The translations under genes were made by a program, and so were the position numbers. DNA of 64,000 bases, taken from contig NZ_BDUC01000003.1 of NCBI RefSeq assembly GCF_002218085.1, positions 407,666 to 471,665 of the forward strand, read 5' to 3'. A model generated the notes under the pieces. That model had not been told where the DNA came from, did not search any database, and saw only the letters and a program-made list of their open reading frames with translations. Positions 17,316 to 26,106 of this stretch are shown in pieces; the first letter of the stretch is position 1; each line of letters begins with the position of its first letter. This DNA is from Tolypothrix sp. NIES-4075 (GTDB lineage Bacteria > Cyanobacteriota > Cyanobacteriia > Cyanobacteriales > Nostocaceae).

Positions 17316-18758
17316 ATGAATTTTGAATTTGACCAACCTGTAATTTTACAGCGATCGCCTATATTATCACGAGCAGTACTTTGGGGTATCGTTGGTGTAA
17401 CTAGCTTCACCCTGATTTGGTCTGCTGTTGCTAAAATTGATGAAGCGATTCCGGCAACTGGCAAACTAGAACCACAAGCAACCGTAAGAGAAGTTAAAGT
17501 ACCGCTGAATGGTTTAGTAAAAGAGGTTTATGTTAAAGACGGTCAACAAGTTAAGCAGGGAGACTTACTGTTGCGTCTTGACCACACTGCACAAAAAGCG
17601 CAAAAAGTCTATTTCCAGAAAGTTCGTAATACTTTACTACAAGAAAATCAATTTTATCAATCCCAGATGAGCGATAAAGTTCGCGTTCCCGCAGCTAATC
17701 AAGTAAAATTGCCTGAAGAAATGGCAATGTTGACAAAAAATCGCGCAAGTTTAGTTGCCGAAAATCAACTTTATCGAGTGCAACTTTCGGGAAAATTGCA
17801 AGGAGTAAATTTAACACCCGATCAGCAATTACGCTTGCAAACTAATCAGCAAGAACTGAAAACAAAAGCTGCGACTGTGAAGTTAGAAGCCTCGCAATTA
17901 GAAAAGCAGGTGGTACAAAATCAAGTAAAATTAGCGAATACGAAAAATGTTTTAAGAATTAATCAAGGTATTCTCAAAGACTTAGAACCGTTGTTTAAAC
18001 AAGGTGCGATCGCTCGTCTGCAATATCTACAGCAAGAGCAGCAAGTTAGCACTCAGCAGTCAGAAGTCGATGGATTCATCCAAGAAGGAGAACGTTTGAA
18101 GTTAGCGATCGCACAATCTGGGCAACGTCTGCAAAATACCATGTCTGCATCAACCCAAGATTTGTGGACGAAAATAGCCGATAATGACAAACGTATTGCG
18201 GAAATAGACAGCCAATTAAAAAAGGCGATCGTTGAAAACGAAAAAAACATTGCCGAACTTGACAGCCAAATCAGCCAAAACCAAGTTTCTTTAGATTATC
18301 AGGAAATTCGTTCTCCAGTCAATGGTACAATATTTGATTTGAAAGCCAGCAACCCTGGATTTGTCGCAAATTCCACCGAACCAGTTCTGAAAGTTGTCCC
18401 CGAAAACTCTTTAAAAGCTGAAGTATTCCTAACTAATAAAGATATCGGTTTCGTCAGAGCAGGAATGCCTGTAGACATAAGAATTGACTCATTTCCCTTT
18501 AGCGAATTTGGTGATATTAAAGGTACACTAGAATCCATTGGTTCCGATGCCTTACCACCCACACAAATTCGTAACTATTACAGCTTCCCAGTGACAGTGC
18601 GTTTAAATCAGCAAGCACTTACAGTCAAAGATAAACAACTACCTCTTCAGTCAGGTATGGCAGTAAGTGTCAACATAAAACTACGAAAACGCACAATTTT
18701 GAGCATCTTCATCGACGGATTTACCCAACAAATAGAAAGCCTCAAATTCATGAGATAA
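17316..18758 (+). CDS. HlyD-family membrane fusion protein of the type I secretion system
   Basis: The 480-residue protein has one N-terminal membrane segment (~20-42, LWGIVGVTSFTLIWSAVAKI). The lipoyl/biotinyl-like half follows (~55-90, GKLEPQATVREVKVPLNGLV, VYVKDGQQVKQGDLLLRLD). A long coiled-coil rich in Gln, Leu and Lys spans ~95-340, and the returning beta-barrel half (~340-460) contains IRSPVNGTIFDLKASNPGFV and VVPENSLKAEVFLTNKDIGF. It bridges the inner-membrane ABC transporter to an outer-membrane channel. It lies 180 bases downstream of the transporter on the same strand. The start ATG is preceded by the CCCCTTT tract rather than a Shine-Dalgarno. Confidence 0.9.
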   Translation: MNFEFDQPVILQRSPILSRAVLWGIVGVTSFTLIWSAVAKIDEAIPATGKLEPQATVREVKVPLNGLVKEVYVKDGQQVKQGDLLLRLDHTAQKAQKVYFQKVRNTLLQENQFYQSQMSDKVRVPAANQVKLPEEMAMLTKNRASLVAENQLYRVQLSGKLQGVNLTPDQQLRLQTNQQELKTKAATVKLEASQLEKQVVQNQVKLANTKNVLRINQGILKDLEPLFKQGAIARLQYLQQEQQVSTQQSEVDGFIQEGERLKLAIAQSGQRLQNTMSASTQDLWTKIADNDKRIAEIDSQLKKAIVENEKNIAELDSQISQNQVSLDYQEIRSPVNGTIFDLKASNPGFVANSTEPVLKVVPENSLKAEVFLTNKDIGFVRAGMPVDIRIDSFPFSEFGDIKGTLESIGSDALPPTQIRNYYSFPVTVRLNQQALTVKDKQLPLQSGMAVSVNIKLRKRTILSIFIDGFTQQIESLKFMR

Positions 18759-18759
18759 A

Positions 18760-18786
18760 CGTAGTAAGCGCTTCAGCGCTTTATAC
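18760..18786. repeat. GTAGTAAGC palindromic repeat, half copy
   Basis: CGTAGTAAGCGCTTCAGCGC begins two bases after the HlyD stop codon. It matches the left half of the element at 4046 and lacks the right half. Confidence 0.7.
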
Positions 18787-18801
18787 TATTCACAAATTAA
18801 A

Positions 18802-19782
18802 ATGGACTGGAACCAACTCGCACAAACTGCACTAACTCAATACAACATCAGCAATGCGAGATTATTTTTTCTCAGTCATAGCGAAAACGTAACTTTTCGC
18901 ATAGAAACATCTAGCTCATGTGGTGTCGAACCAACAAAATTCCTTCTTCGTATCCATCACCCAATTGCTCAACAAAGCGACTCAATTTGGCAGCAACACA
19001 ACGTAATTGACTCAGAACTCTTATGGCTATCAGCATTACATCGCGATACCAATTTGATAGTACCGAAGCCAGTGCAAAACAAAAACGGGACTTTCGTCAC
19101 CTCTGTTAAAATTGATAAAAAACCACTGCTCAATTGCACCTTAATGCAGTGGGTTGACGGTTGTCAAATCAGTACCCAACCTACACTGAACCAAGCATGG
19201 CAAATTGGGGAATTAATGGCACGATTGCATCAACACACCAGCGTTTGGGAGTTACCTTTAAGCTTCGTGCGACCAAAATACGACTCGGAGGAACTACAAA
19301 CCTCACTGATGAAGCTGCATCTAGTGACAATATCAGACGCTGATTTTGCGGTGCTAGAGACAGCAGTCAAGCAAATTGTTCTAGTGATGACAGCGTTAGG
19401 AAAAACGCGCTCTTGTTGGGGTGTGATACACGCAGACCTGAACGAAAACAATTATATCTTTCATGAAGATGAGGTGCGAGCGATCGACTTTTCACGTTGT
19501 GGCTTCGGTTATTATCTTTATGATATTGCCTCTACAATGCTACATCTGCTTTGTGAAAACCGTAAAGCGTTCCTCAATGGTTATCAAAGCGTGCGCTTAT
19601 TGCCTGATGACTATGAAAATATATTAGAGGCATTTTTTATCGCCGCAATGATACAAAATTTTGGATTTCACGCTTCAAATCCCAACGAACACGATTATTT
19701 ATTGGAAAATATACCCAACGTAACTGAGACACTTTGCAGCAGATATCTTCAAGGCGAACCATTCTTATTTTACTACTACTAA
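18802..19782 (+). CDS. RdoA/homoserine kinase II-like phosphotransferase (APH fold)
   Basis: The 326-residue protein has the aminoglycoside-phosphotransferase-like kinase fold. The catalytic loop is IHADLNENNYIF (H210, D212, N217) and the Mg-binding loop follows at VRAIDFSRCGFGYYLYDIA. The N-terminal part (NARLFFLSHSENVTFRIET, FLLRIHHP) matches the nucleotide-binding lobe of RdoA/YihE-type and homoserine kinase II-like proteins. The substrate is not apparent; either a protein or small metabolite is possible. It follows the HlyD gene by 43 bases including a palindromic repeat, so co-transcription is uncertain. Confidence 0.8.
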   Translation: MDWNQLAQTALTQYNISNARLFFLSHSENVTFRIETSSSCGVEPTKFLLRIHHPIAQQSDSIWQQHNVIDSELLWLSALHRDTNLIVPKPVQNKNGTFVTSVKIDKKPLLNCTLMQWVDGCQISTQPTLNQAWQIGELMARLHQHTSVWELPLSFVRPKYDSEELQTSLMKLHLVTISDADFAVLETAVKQIVLVMTALGKTRSCWGVIHADLNENNYIFHEDEVRAIDFSRCGFGYYLYDIASTMLHLLCENRKAFLNGYQSVRLLPDDYENILEAFFIAAMIQNFGFHASNPNEHDYLLENIPNVTETLCSRYLQGEPFLFYYY

Positions 19783-19872
19783 AGAAAGAGGAATAATTAT
19801 TTCTTAAAGATGAGGCGCAACTAATCAATTAGCTGCTTAGGTTGAGAATAGCAACCACTAAAAGTAAAAACC

Positions 19873-20064
19873 ATGAATAAGACATTACTATCAATTTTAA
19901 TATTTGCCTTCTTGCTCTTGTTTATCGTTTCTCCCTTTGCTGGACTTGCTAGTTTAATGCTCGTATTATTAGTAGGAGCGTTTTTCTCTTTAGTAGGGAA
20001 TATCTTTCAAGCAATTATTGGTAGTAACAGCGATTCTCAACCACAAAAAGAAGCTCACGAATAA
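19873..20064 (+). CDS. Small two-helix membrane protein, unknown function
   Basis: This 63-residue protein has two hydrophobic segments (~4-22 and ~26-50) and a short polar tail (SNSDSQPQKEAHE). No family was recognised. It has a clean ATG with AAAAGTAAAAACC upstream and lies between two genes on the same strand. A strong palindrome follows at 20112-20167. Confidence 0.55.
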   Translation: MNKTLLSILIFAFLLLFIVSPFAGLASLMLVLLVGAFFSLVGNIFQAIIGSNSDSQPQKEAHE

Positions 20065-20111
20065 AAGCATTTATAGCGATCGCTCGTTTGGATGCAATTA
20101 AATTCAAAACT

Positions 20112-20167
20112 TCACCCCTTCCCCTCTCCTTTATAAGGAGAGGGGTGTCCGGAACGGACGGGGTGAG
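20112..20167. terminator. Compound palindrome, probable terminator/repeat
   Basis: CCCCTCTCCTT (20121-20131) and AAGGAGAGGGG (20135-20145) form an 11-bp stem over TAT. Outer TCACCCC and GGGGTGA pair around it. This is a recurrent cyanobacterial repeat type and could end transcription of the small membrane protein gene, though there is no long U-run. Confidence 0.5.
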
Positions 20168-20272
20168 GTATATAAAAGCTCACTCAAATGAGAACCGCTA
20201 TATTTTTGTATGTTGAAAAATTGTGCGATGGCACAAAGTGCCAGCACTATAGCGATCGCGCTTAGAAAAACA

Positions 20273-20306
20273 AGATACCCGACTTCTCGCTCGAAGTCGG
20301 GTATCT
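20273..20306. terminator. Strong hairpin in the leader of the serine hydrolase gene
   Basis: AGATACCCGACTTC and GAAGTCGGGTATCT form a perfect 14-bp stem with loop TCGCTC. It lies 26 bases before the ATG at 20332 and has no U-run on the plus strand. It may be a terminator remnant, an mRNA leader structure or a dispersed repeat. Confidence 0.55.
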
Positions 20307-20331
20307 GAAACCAAATATTACTATACCTACC

Positions 20332-21615
20332 ATGCAAAACATCGAAGCGCAAGTAAACGAATATCTTCAAGTCCATACCAACAAATACTATTTTAGCGGT
20401 TCTATTTTAATCGCTCAAAACGGTAATATTTTAATCAGTAAAGGGTATGGCATGGCAAATTATGAACTTGATGTTCCTAATACCCCTCAAACCAAATTCC
20501 GTATAGCCTCCATAACCAAACAGTTTACTGCAATAGCGATCGTGCAATTACAAGAAAAAAACTTGCTCAACGTCAATGATCCAATAAGCAAACATATACC
20601 CGATTATCCAGAAATAGGTAAACAAATTACCATCCATCATTTATTAACTCATACATCAGGCATTCCTAATTTTACAAGTTTTCCTGATTATGAGGAAACT
20701 ATGATGATACCTTCTACTCCGGAAATAACCATTGCCAAATTTAAAGATAAACCCTTAGAATTTACCCCAGGAGAAAAATATAGCTACTGCAATTCTGGAT
20801 ATATTTTATTAGGTTACATCATCGAAAAAATTTCTGGCACACTCTATGAAACTTATCTCAAAGAGCATATTTTCCAACCTTTGGAGATGAAAAATACTGG
20901 ATATGACCATTACAGTCAGATAATTAAAAATCGCGCTTCTGGTTACTATATGACTGGTAATGGCTCAATAAATGCAGCTTATATAGACACGTCTATTGGT
21001 TATAGTGCAGGTGCTTTGTACTCTACAGTTGAAGATTTATATTTGTGGGATAGAGCATTATATACTGAAAAAATCGTTCAGAAAACTTCTTTAGATAATG
21101 CTTTTACTCCTTTTCTAGAAAACTATGGTTATGGGTGGCACATAACAGAACTATTTAATCATAAAGTTGTCGGTCATGGTGGCGCAATTAATGGTTTTGT
21201 AACAAATATCGACCGATATATTAATGACGATACTTGTATCATTGTGTTGTGCAATAATGGATTTTCAATGATTAATCTAATTAGTAAAGACTTAGCCGCA
21301 ATTGTTTTTGGAGAACAATATGAATTACCATTAGAAAGAACTGCGATAAAAGTTGACCCAAAAATCTATGATGCTTATATTGGAGAATATGAACTAGCTC
21401 CTAACTTCATCATTACAATTACCAAAGAAAATGACCAAATTTTTGCTCAAGCTACTGCACAATCTAAAGTTGAAATTTACCCAGAATCGGAAACTGAATT
21501 TTTCTACACGCTAGTTTATGCCCAAATAACCTTTGTCAAAAATGAAAATGGAGAAGTGACAGAGTTAATTTTGCACCAAAATGGACAAGAAATGCCTGCT
21601 AAAAAGATTAACTAA
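20332..21615 (+). CDS. Serine hydrolase, class C beta-lactamase/penicillin-binding-protein-like
   Basis: The 427-residue protein has the serine beta-lactamase-like signature: S60-I-T-K63 (SxxK), Y152-C-N154 (YxN) and H282-G-G284 (HGG in place of KTG). The HHLLTHTSGIPNF segment is typical of the AmpC/esterase/DD-peptidase group. Residues ~345-425 form a separate C-terminal beta domain (AYIGEYELAPNFIITITKEN), as in many beta-lactamase-related hydrolases. No signal peptide is visible from this start, so it may be cytosolic. Likely substrates are peptides or esters rather than antibiotics; this is not determinable here. Confidence 0.85.
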   Translation: MQNIEAQVNEYLQVHTNKYYFSGSILIAQNGNILISKGYGMANYELDVPNTPQTKFRIASITKQFTAIAIVQLQEKNLLNVNDPISKHIPDYPEIGKQITIHHLLTHTSGIPNFTSFPDYEETMMIPSTPEITIAKFKDKPLEFTPGEKYSYCNSGYILLGYIIEKISGTLYETYLKEHIFQPLEMKNTGYDHYSQIIKNRASGYYMTGNGSINAAYIDTSIGYSAGALYSTVEDLYLWDRALYTEKIVQKTSLDNAFTPFLENYGYGWHITELFNHKVVGHGGAINGFVTNIDRYINDDTCIIVLCNNGFSMINLISKDLAAIVFGEQYELPLERTAIKVDPKIYDAYIGEYELAPNFIITITKENDQIFAQATAQSKVEIYPESETEFFYTLVYAQITFVKNENGEVTELILHQNGQEMPAKKIN

Positions 21616-21738
21616 GTATTAACATTTACCTTAAGCAGTTTCACGGATCTCAGATGGTTTATTGCCCAGATATAACATGATTAAATTACCATCTTTAATG
21701 ATGGTTGGGGATGTCCTACTGTAGCGTGCCTGTAAACT

Positions 21739-23073
21739 ATGGAACTTTTGCTGACAACTTATGATTCTGCCCTCTTCAACAAAATCGGCTTCTATGTTGG
21801 TCAAGCAATTATTGCCATTCAAGACAAGCAACCAGAATTATTACTGGAAAAATATAGAAGCGTACCTTGGAGCAGCCGTCATCAATCTAGTTTAACAGCA
21901 AAATTAACCGAAATACTTCGCCCAAGTGACGACTGGGACACATTAATTAAAAAATTGCAAGGATTTCTAAAAGTTTTATTAATTCCTGAATCTTTCAACT
22001 CACCAATATTAATAAAATTAATTGAAGAAATTCGTCTACTAAATCCTGCAAAACTTGAGTTAAATGGTTCAAGCAGCCTCAACACAGTTACTAATGGCTC
22101 TTTAGCACAAACAAAAATAGCAGTTTTACTTTTAGATGCAGAAAACTTACAAATAAACGCCGAAACTGAACAATTCTTAACAACAGTTTGCACTTACCCG
22201 ATTCAAGTTAAAATTGCCTTTGCCAATTGGCGCAGCATGGGTAAACTAGATGTTGAATTTCATCAGCGTGGTTATGACTTGATTCATGTCCCCGCAGGTA
22301 AAGATCATGCTGATGGAAAAATGATAGCTTTTGGCTCATCAATTCATGAGCATTACCCAAAAGCTAAGGAAGTTTTAGTTTGTTCCTCAGATACGGTGAT
22401 GACTAACCTGTGCAACCATCTTCAGCAAAATGGATTAACAGTGTATCAAGTTAGCAAGCAAGGAAATAATATAACAGTATCGAATAGCAAAAAAGGTAAT
22501 AAACATACTCATTCCCTTTTTAAACCACCTTCAATTGAAGAATTAAATGCCCAGATTAAAAATATAATAATATCCGAGGAAAAGCGCACTTCAAATCAAT
22601 GGTTTCAACTATCTCAGATAGCGCAAATCTATTATAAAAAGTACAACTTTAACATAAGTGAAGTAGTGTCTTATAGCCTTCCGGGTAAGACAACCAAGGA
22701 TATTTTTCTTGACAAATCAGAGTTTGTGTTTCACCAATTGCCAGAGGATAAAGAATTATATGTGGCGTTATTTAAAATACCTCAATTAAACAAAGCTGTT
22801 AGCAATGATTCTGTTGATAAAAAACAGATAAATACTAAAACAGACTTGGAACAGTCGCTGGTCGCAATTATAAATGCTTTAGCGGATAAACATCCAACAG
22901 GCTATATTCCTATTGAAACTTTAAGTGCTAATTTTAATAAACAGTACGGTCAAGGAATTACTGACATATTTAAAAAATTAGAATTGAGCGTTAAGTATAC
23001 CACTTTTTTGAAATCATGCGATTCTTTTGAGCTACAAAAAAAAGACGATCGCTGGCATGTAGCACTACGGTAA
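21739..23073 (+). CDS. NYN-domain putative ribonuclease with possible C-terminal LOTUS/OST-HTH-like domain
   Basis: In this 444-residue protein, residues ~125-240 form a NYN (PIN-like, LabA-type) domain. Acidic residues line the expected site: D133 and E135/N136 in VLLLDAENLQ, D189 and D192 in GKDHADGKMIAF, and D218 in VCSSDTVMTNLC. The N-terminal ~120 residues are helical and of unknown role. The C-terminal part (~365-442: HPTGYIPIETLSANFNKQYG, KKLELSVKYTTFLKSCDSFE) resembles an OST-HTH/LOTUS RNA-binding domain. This suggests an RNA-cleaving or RNA-regulating enzyme. LOTUS assignment is by eye and less certain than NYN. It is flanked by unrelated genes. Confidence 0.75.
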   Translation: MELLLTTYDSALFNKIGFYVGQAIIAIQDKQPELLLEKYRSVPWSSRHQSSLTAKLTEILRPSDDWDTLIKKLQGFLKVLLIPESFNSPILIKLIEEIRLLNPAKLELNGSSSLNTVTNGSLAQTKIAVLLLDAENLQINAETEQFLTTVCTYPIQVKIAFANWRSMGKLDVEFHQRGYDLIHVPAGKDHADGKMIAFGSSIHEHYPKAKEVLVCSSDTVMTNLCNHLQQNGLTVYQVSKQGNNITVSNSKKGNKHTHSLFKPPSIEELNAQIKNIIISEEKRTSNQWFQLSQIAQIYYKKYNFNISEVVSYSLPGKTTKDIFLDKSEFVFHQLPEDKELYVALFKIPQLNKAVSNDSVDKKQINTKTDLEQSLVAIINALADKHPTGYIPIETLSANFNKQYGQGITDIFKKLELSVKYTTFLKSCDSFELQKKDDRWHVALR

Positions 23074-23438
23074 GCTAAGAGTGTTACAGCTGAGGACAAA
23101 ATTCCACACATTTCATGAGCATTCACTCTGCGTTACTCTGCGCTAACCTCAGCGTCCCTCTGCGTTTAAAAACGTCTCTTGATTATGTATGATGTAAATA
23201 AATGTAAAGAACACAATGCATGATAAAGTCATTGTCGGTGCGTTGGCAAAGCCACTCCCTTGAAGTATCGCGCCACATTAAAGAGCGCCTTAACTTGCTT
23301 TCCTGGCATCTTATGTTTTTTGAGGGTCAAAAACAAAGCTGTTGTTAGTTAATTCTAGCTTAGGAAAGACCTGAAAATCCGGCAAAAAAGGCAAAATCTA
23401 CAGAAAGATAAGCTCCAAGCGCTGGATTTTCGTAGTAT
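23074..23438. other. Intergenic stretch with a dispersed CTCTGCGTT repeat
   Basis: Positions 23126-23174 carry CTCTGCGTTACTCTGCG and AACCTCAGCGTCCCTCTGCG. The same repeat type occurs near 46406 and, inverted, near 55150. The remainder has no supported gene. Confidence 0.65.
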
Positions 23439-24563
23439 ATGAAAATAGATCACGTTCACTTTTATGTAAAAGATGCGCTCGTCTGGCAAGACTGGTTTGT
23501 AAGTCATCTTGGCTTTCAAGCGGTAACGGATTATATAATCCCCCTAACCTTGACATCAAACAACGAGTATGGATCGTTTCACACTTGCACAAAAGTAGTC
23601 AAAAGTGGTGCCGTCTGCTTTTTGCTGTCTTCACCACTGTTACCCACAAGTCCAGTAGCTGAGTTTTTGCGTCAGCACCCCCCTGGTGTGGCAGATGTCG
23701 CTTTTGCTGTCGAAGATGTAGAAAAAGCGATCGCCCTCGCTACACAACACAACGCCAAAATCCTACAACCGATTCAGCAATACCAACAAAGTCAAGAATA
23801 CATCAAGTGGGGCAAAATCTCCGCTTGGGGTTCTTTGACTCATACTTTGATAGAAAGGGGAAGACTTAAAGGCAGGGAGCAGGGAGCAGGGGGCAGGGAG
23901 CAGGGGGAGTTTGTCTCCTCATCTCCCTCATCCCCCCCTCTCCCCCTCCTCCCCTCCATCACCGCTATAGATCACATCGTCCTAAACGTGGCAGCAGGTG
24001 ATTTAGAACGTGCTGTAAATTGGTACGAAAAAATTCTCGATTTTCAACCCCAACAAGCGTTTAAAATTAAAACCGATCGCTCTGCTTTGCACAGCCAAGT
24101 TATGCTTTCACGTAATGGCAGCGTACAATTGCCAATTAATGAACCAGCTTCGGCTCATTCTCAAATTCAAGAGTTTTTGGACGTGAACCAAGGAGCGGGA
24201 ATTCAACATATCGCTTTGCAAACGTTCAATATTGTGGATGCGATCGCTCAATTTCGCTCTTGCGGTTTATCCTTACTTCCAGTTCCTCAAAGCTATTACT
24301 CGCAGCTAAAACAGCGACAAGGACTGCCGCTTTCAGCCTTTGAACTTGAGGCGTTAGCCAGACAGGAAATTTTGGTAGACTGGAAAGAAGATAATCAAAA
24401 AGCAGTATTGCTACAAATTTTTACCCAGCCGATTTTCGGACAGCCCACCTTTTTCTTTGAGTTTATCGAACGCCGTTTTCAAGCTCAAGGCTTTGGTGAA
24501 GGTAACTTTCGCGCTTTGTTTGAAGCGATTGAAAAGGAACAAATCAAACGCGGTAGCCTTTAA
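23439..24563 (+). CDS. hppD: 4-hydroxyphenylpyruvate dioxygenase
   Basis: The 374-residue protein has two vicinal-oxygen-chelate modules. The iron ligands fit H179 (AIDHIVLNV), H257 (GIQHIALQT) and E341 (FFFEFIERR), the usual 2-His-1-Glu set. It converts 4-hydroxyphenylpyruvate to homogentisate, the entry to tocopherol synthesis in cyanobacteria. Residues ~144-172 are a Gly/Gln/Arg- then Ser/Pro/Leu-rich insert encoded by a purine/pyrimidine low-complexity tract. It falls in the linker between modules and keeps frame. The gene stands alone. Assignment is good; loss of activity due to the insert is not expected but unproven. Confidence 0.85.
   Translation: MKIDHVHFYVKDALVWQDWFVSHLGFQAVTDYIIPLTLTSNNEYGSFHTCTKVVKSGAVCFLLSSPLLPTSPVAEFLRQHPPGVADVAFAVEDVEKAIALATQHNAKILQPIQQYQQSQEYIKWGKISAWGSLTHTLIERGRLKGREQGAGGREQGEFVSSSPSSPPLPLLPSITAIDHIVLNVAAGDLERAVNWYEKILDFQPQQAFKIKTDRSALHSQVMLSRNGSVQLPINEPASAHSQIQEFLDVNQGAGIQHIALQTFNIVDAIAQFRSCGLSLLPVPQSYYSQLKQRQGLPLSAFELEALARQEILVDWKEDNQKAVLLQIFTQPIFGQPTFFFEFIERRFQAQGFGEGNFRALFEAIEKEQIKRGSL
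23871..23957. repeat. Low-complexity GGGAGCA / CTCCCC tract inside hppD
   Basis: GGGAGCAGGGAGCAGGGGGC is followed by CTCATCTCCCTCATCCCC-like sequence. It resembles the intergenic heptamer tracts of the window but lies in the coding sequence and preserves the reading frame. Confidence 0.85.
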
Positions 24564-24670
24564 TCATTTTCCGGCTAAGATTAATAATTCCAAATTCACC
24601 CATCAAATATTTGAATTGAAAAGATAATACGATTTAAGTTAGTCTGTAAATAAAAGTTACATTTCCCTAA

Positions 24671-25357
24671 ATGTTAAGACTAATTACAGACTTTGATGGT
24701 CCGATTATTGATGTTTCCGAACGGTATTACCGCGTTTATCAATTTTGTCTGGAGAAGACACACCGCCCAAACCAAGCAGTAAAAGAACTTTCAAAAGCGG
24801 AATTTTGGCAATTGAAGCGATCGCGCGTTCCGGAAAAACAAATTGCCTTAAATTCCGGTTTGGACGAAGTACAGGCACGGGAATTTGCTCAATTGCGGCG
24901 GCAAACCGTACATACAGAGCCTTACTTTGATTATGATACCCTCGCGCCAGGAGCGGTGGAAGCACTTATAAAAATTCAACAAGCTGGTATAGATTTGGCG
25001 GTGATGACAATGCGCCGATTTAAAGAACTTGACTATGCCTTTAAAAAACACGATTTAGGCAGGTTTTTCCCCGAAAATCGTTGTTATTGCTTAACCAACG
25101 ACTACGTAAAAACCCGCGACATTGATGATAAACCTTTACTGATGGAGCGGGCAATAGCAGAACTACCAACCGCTGCTGACACTTGGATGGTGGGGGATAC
25201 AGAAGCCGACATCACCGCCGCTAAAAATCACGGTGTCAAGGTGATGGCTGTAGAGTGTGGCATCCGCGATCGCTCTCAATTGGCAGTATACAACCCTGAC
25301 TTAATTGTCAAGGATTTGAGCGCGGCTGTGGATTTTGTTTTAGCATCCGGGAATTGA
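24671..25357 (+). CDS. HAD-family hydrolase
   Basis: The 228-residue protein has the HAD motifs: I at ITDFDGPIIDVS (D7, D9), II at MTMRR, and the motif III/IV region at MVGDTEADITAAKNHGVKVM. The helical cap between ~20 and 100 is a subfamily I type. It is a predicted phosphatase of a small molecule; the substrate cannot be named. It lies on the same strand as hppD, 107 bases downstream, with an AT-rich spacer, so it may have its own promoter. Confidence 0.8.
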   Translation: MLRLITDFDGPIIDVSERYYRVYQFCLEKTHRPNQAVKELSKAEFWQLKRSRVPEKQIALNSGLDEVQAREFAQLRRQTVHTEPYFDYDTLAPGAVEALIKIQQAGIDLAVMTMRRFKELDYAFKKHDLGRFFPENRCYCLTNDYVKTRDIDDKPLLMERAIAELPTAADTWMVGDTEADITAAKNHGVKVMAVECGIRDRSQLAVYNPDLIVKDLSAAVDFVLASGN

Positions 25358-25479
25358 ATAAATTGGTCAGCCCTGTATTGGAATAACTTTGAAGGCAAGT
25401 GCGAATTTCGGTTGGACGGCTGACCAATTCCTGAAGAGCACAACCCCAAAGAGCGATCGGTATCAAACAGCAAGCAGGC

Positions 25480-26106
25480 TTAACGCAGAAAGCTGCTAAT
25501 CAACCACAACAATATAAACGTCAGCACAGTAGAAAACTGATTTGCCGTCATACTGATAAATGTCATTTGCGGCACAAGCAACCCGGCAACTAGTCCCCCA
25601 GTAATTAAACCTACTATTAAGCCGAGCAGAGTCAACAAAACTGCTCGACCAAACTTGCCTTCTTTCCGATTGAGAAAATAAATACCAATACTAACGCCTA
25701 GCACCAATGCCAACTGTAAAACCTGATCGCCCCCGGCTTGGTAAAACACACTAATAGCACTCAAACCAAGATACCAAGCTCCAGGTAACAACACATCTCG
25801 AGGCGTTGGTTTATCAATGATTCGTTGCAGCCAAGCGCTTGAAAGTTCGCTCTTGGTGGGACTTTCTTTCGCAGGTGCTTGCACGAGGCGTTCAGGAAAC
25901 CGAATGCGTTCCGGTACTTTGATTTTACCTTCTTGGCGCATCCGTAAGCGATCCATTAAAATCGCATCGTAAGCCACGTTAATCATTTCTAGACGTTTTG
26001 TATCGCCACTGTATTGCTCCAACAGGCGATTGCGAGCGTCTTGAATTTCATCGAAGCTAGCATCTTCTGATACCCCAAGTTTTTCGTAGGGATTTTGATC
26101 GCTCAT
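25480..26106 (-). CDS. CPP1-like J-domain-like membrane protein
   Basis: The 208-residue protein has an N-terminal J-like domain (NPYEKLGVSEDASFDEIQDA, with no HPD motif) and four C-terminal hydrophobic segments (~105-205). This layout matches the cyanobacterial/plastid CPP1-like family. The plant member protects the chlorophyll enzyme POR and assists protein import; the cyanobacterial role is less clear. ATG 26106 is preceded on the minus strand by AACTCCC. It converges with the HAD gene and diverges from the response regulator. Confidence 0.85.
   Translation of the reverse strand: MSDQNPYEKLGVSEDASFDEIQDARNRLLEQYSGDTKRLEMINVAYDAILMDRLRMRQEGKIKVPERIRFPERLVQAPAKESPTKSELSSAWLQRIIDKPTPRDVLLPGAWYLGLSAISVFYQAGGDQVLQLALVLGVSIGIYFLNRKEGKFGRAVLLTLLGLIVGLITGGLVAGLLVPQMTFISMTANQFSTVLTFILLWLISSFLR

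Noticed and set aside
20131..20376. Minus-strand reading frame across the hairpin
   Set aside because: Translates palindromic repeats and overlaps the start of the serine hydrolase gene.
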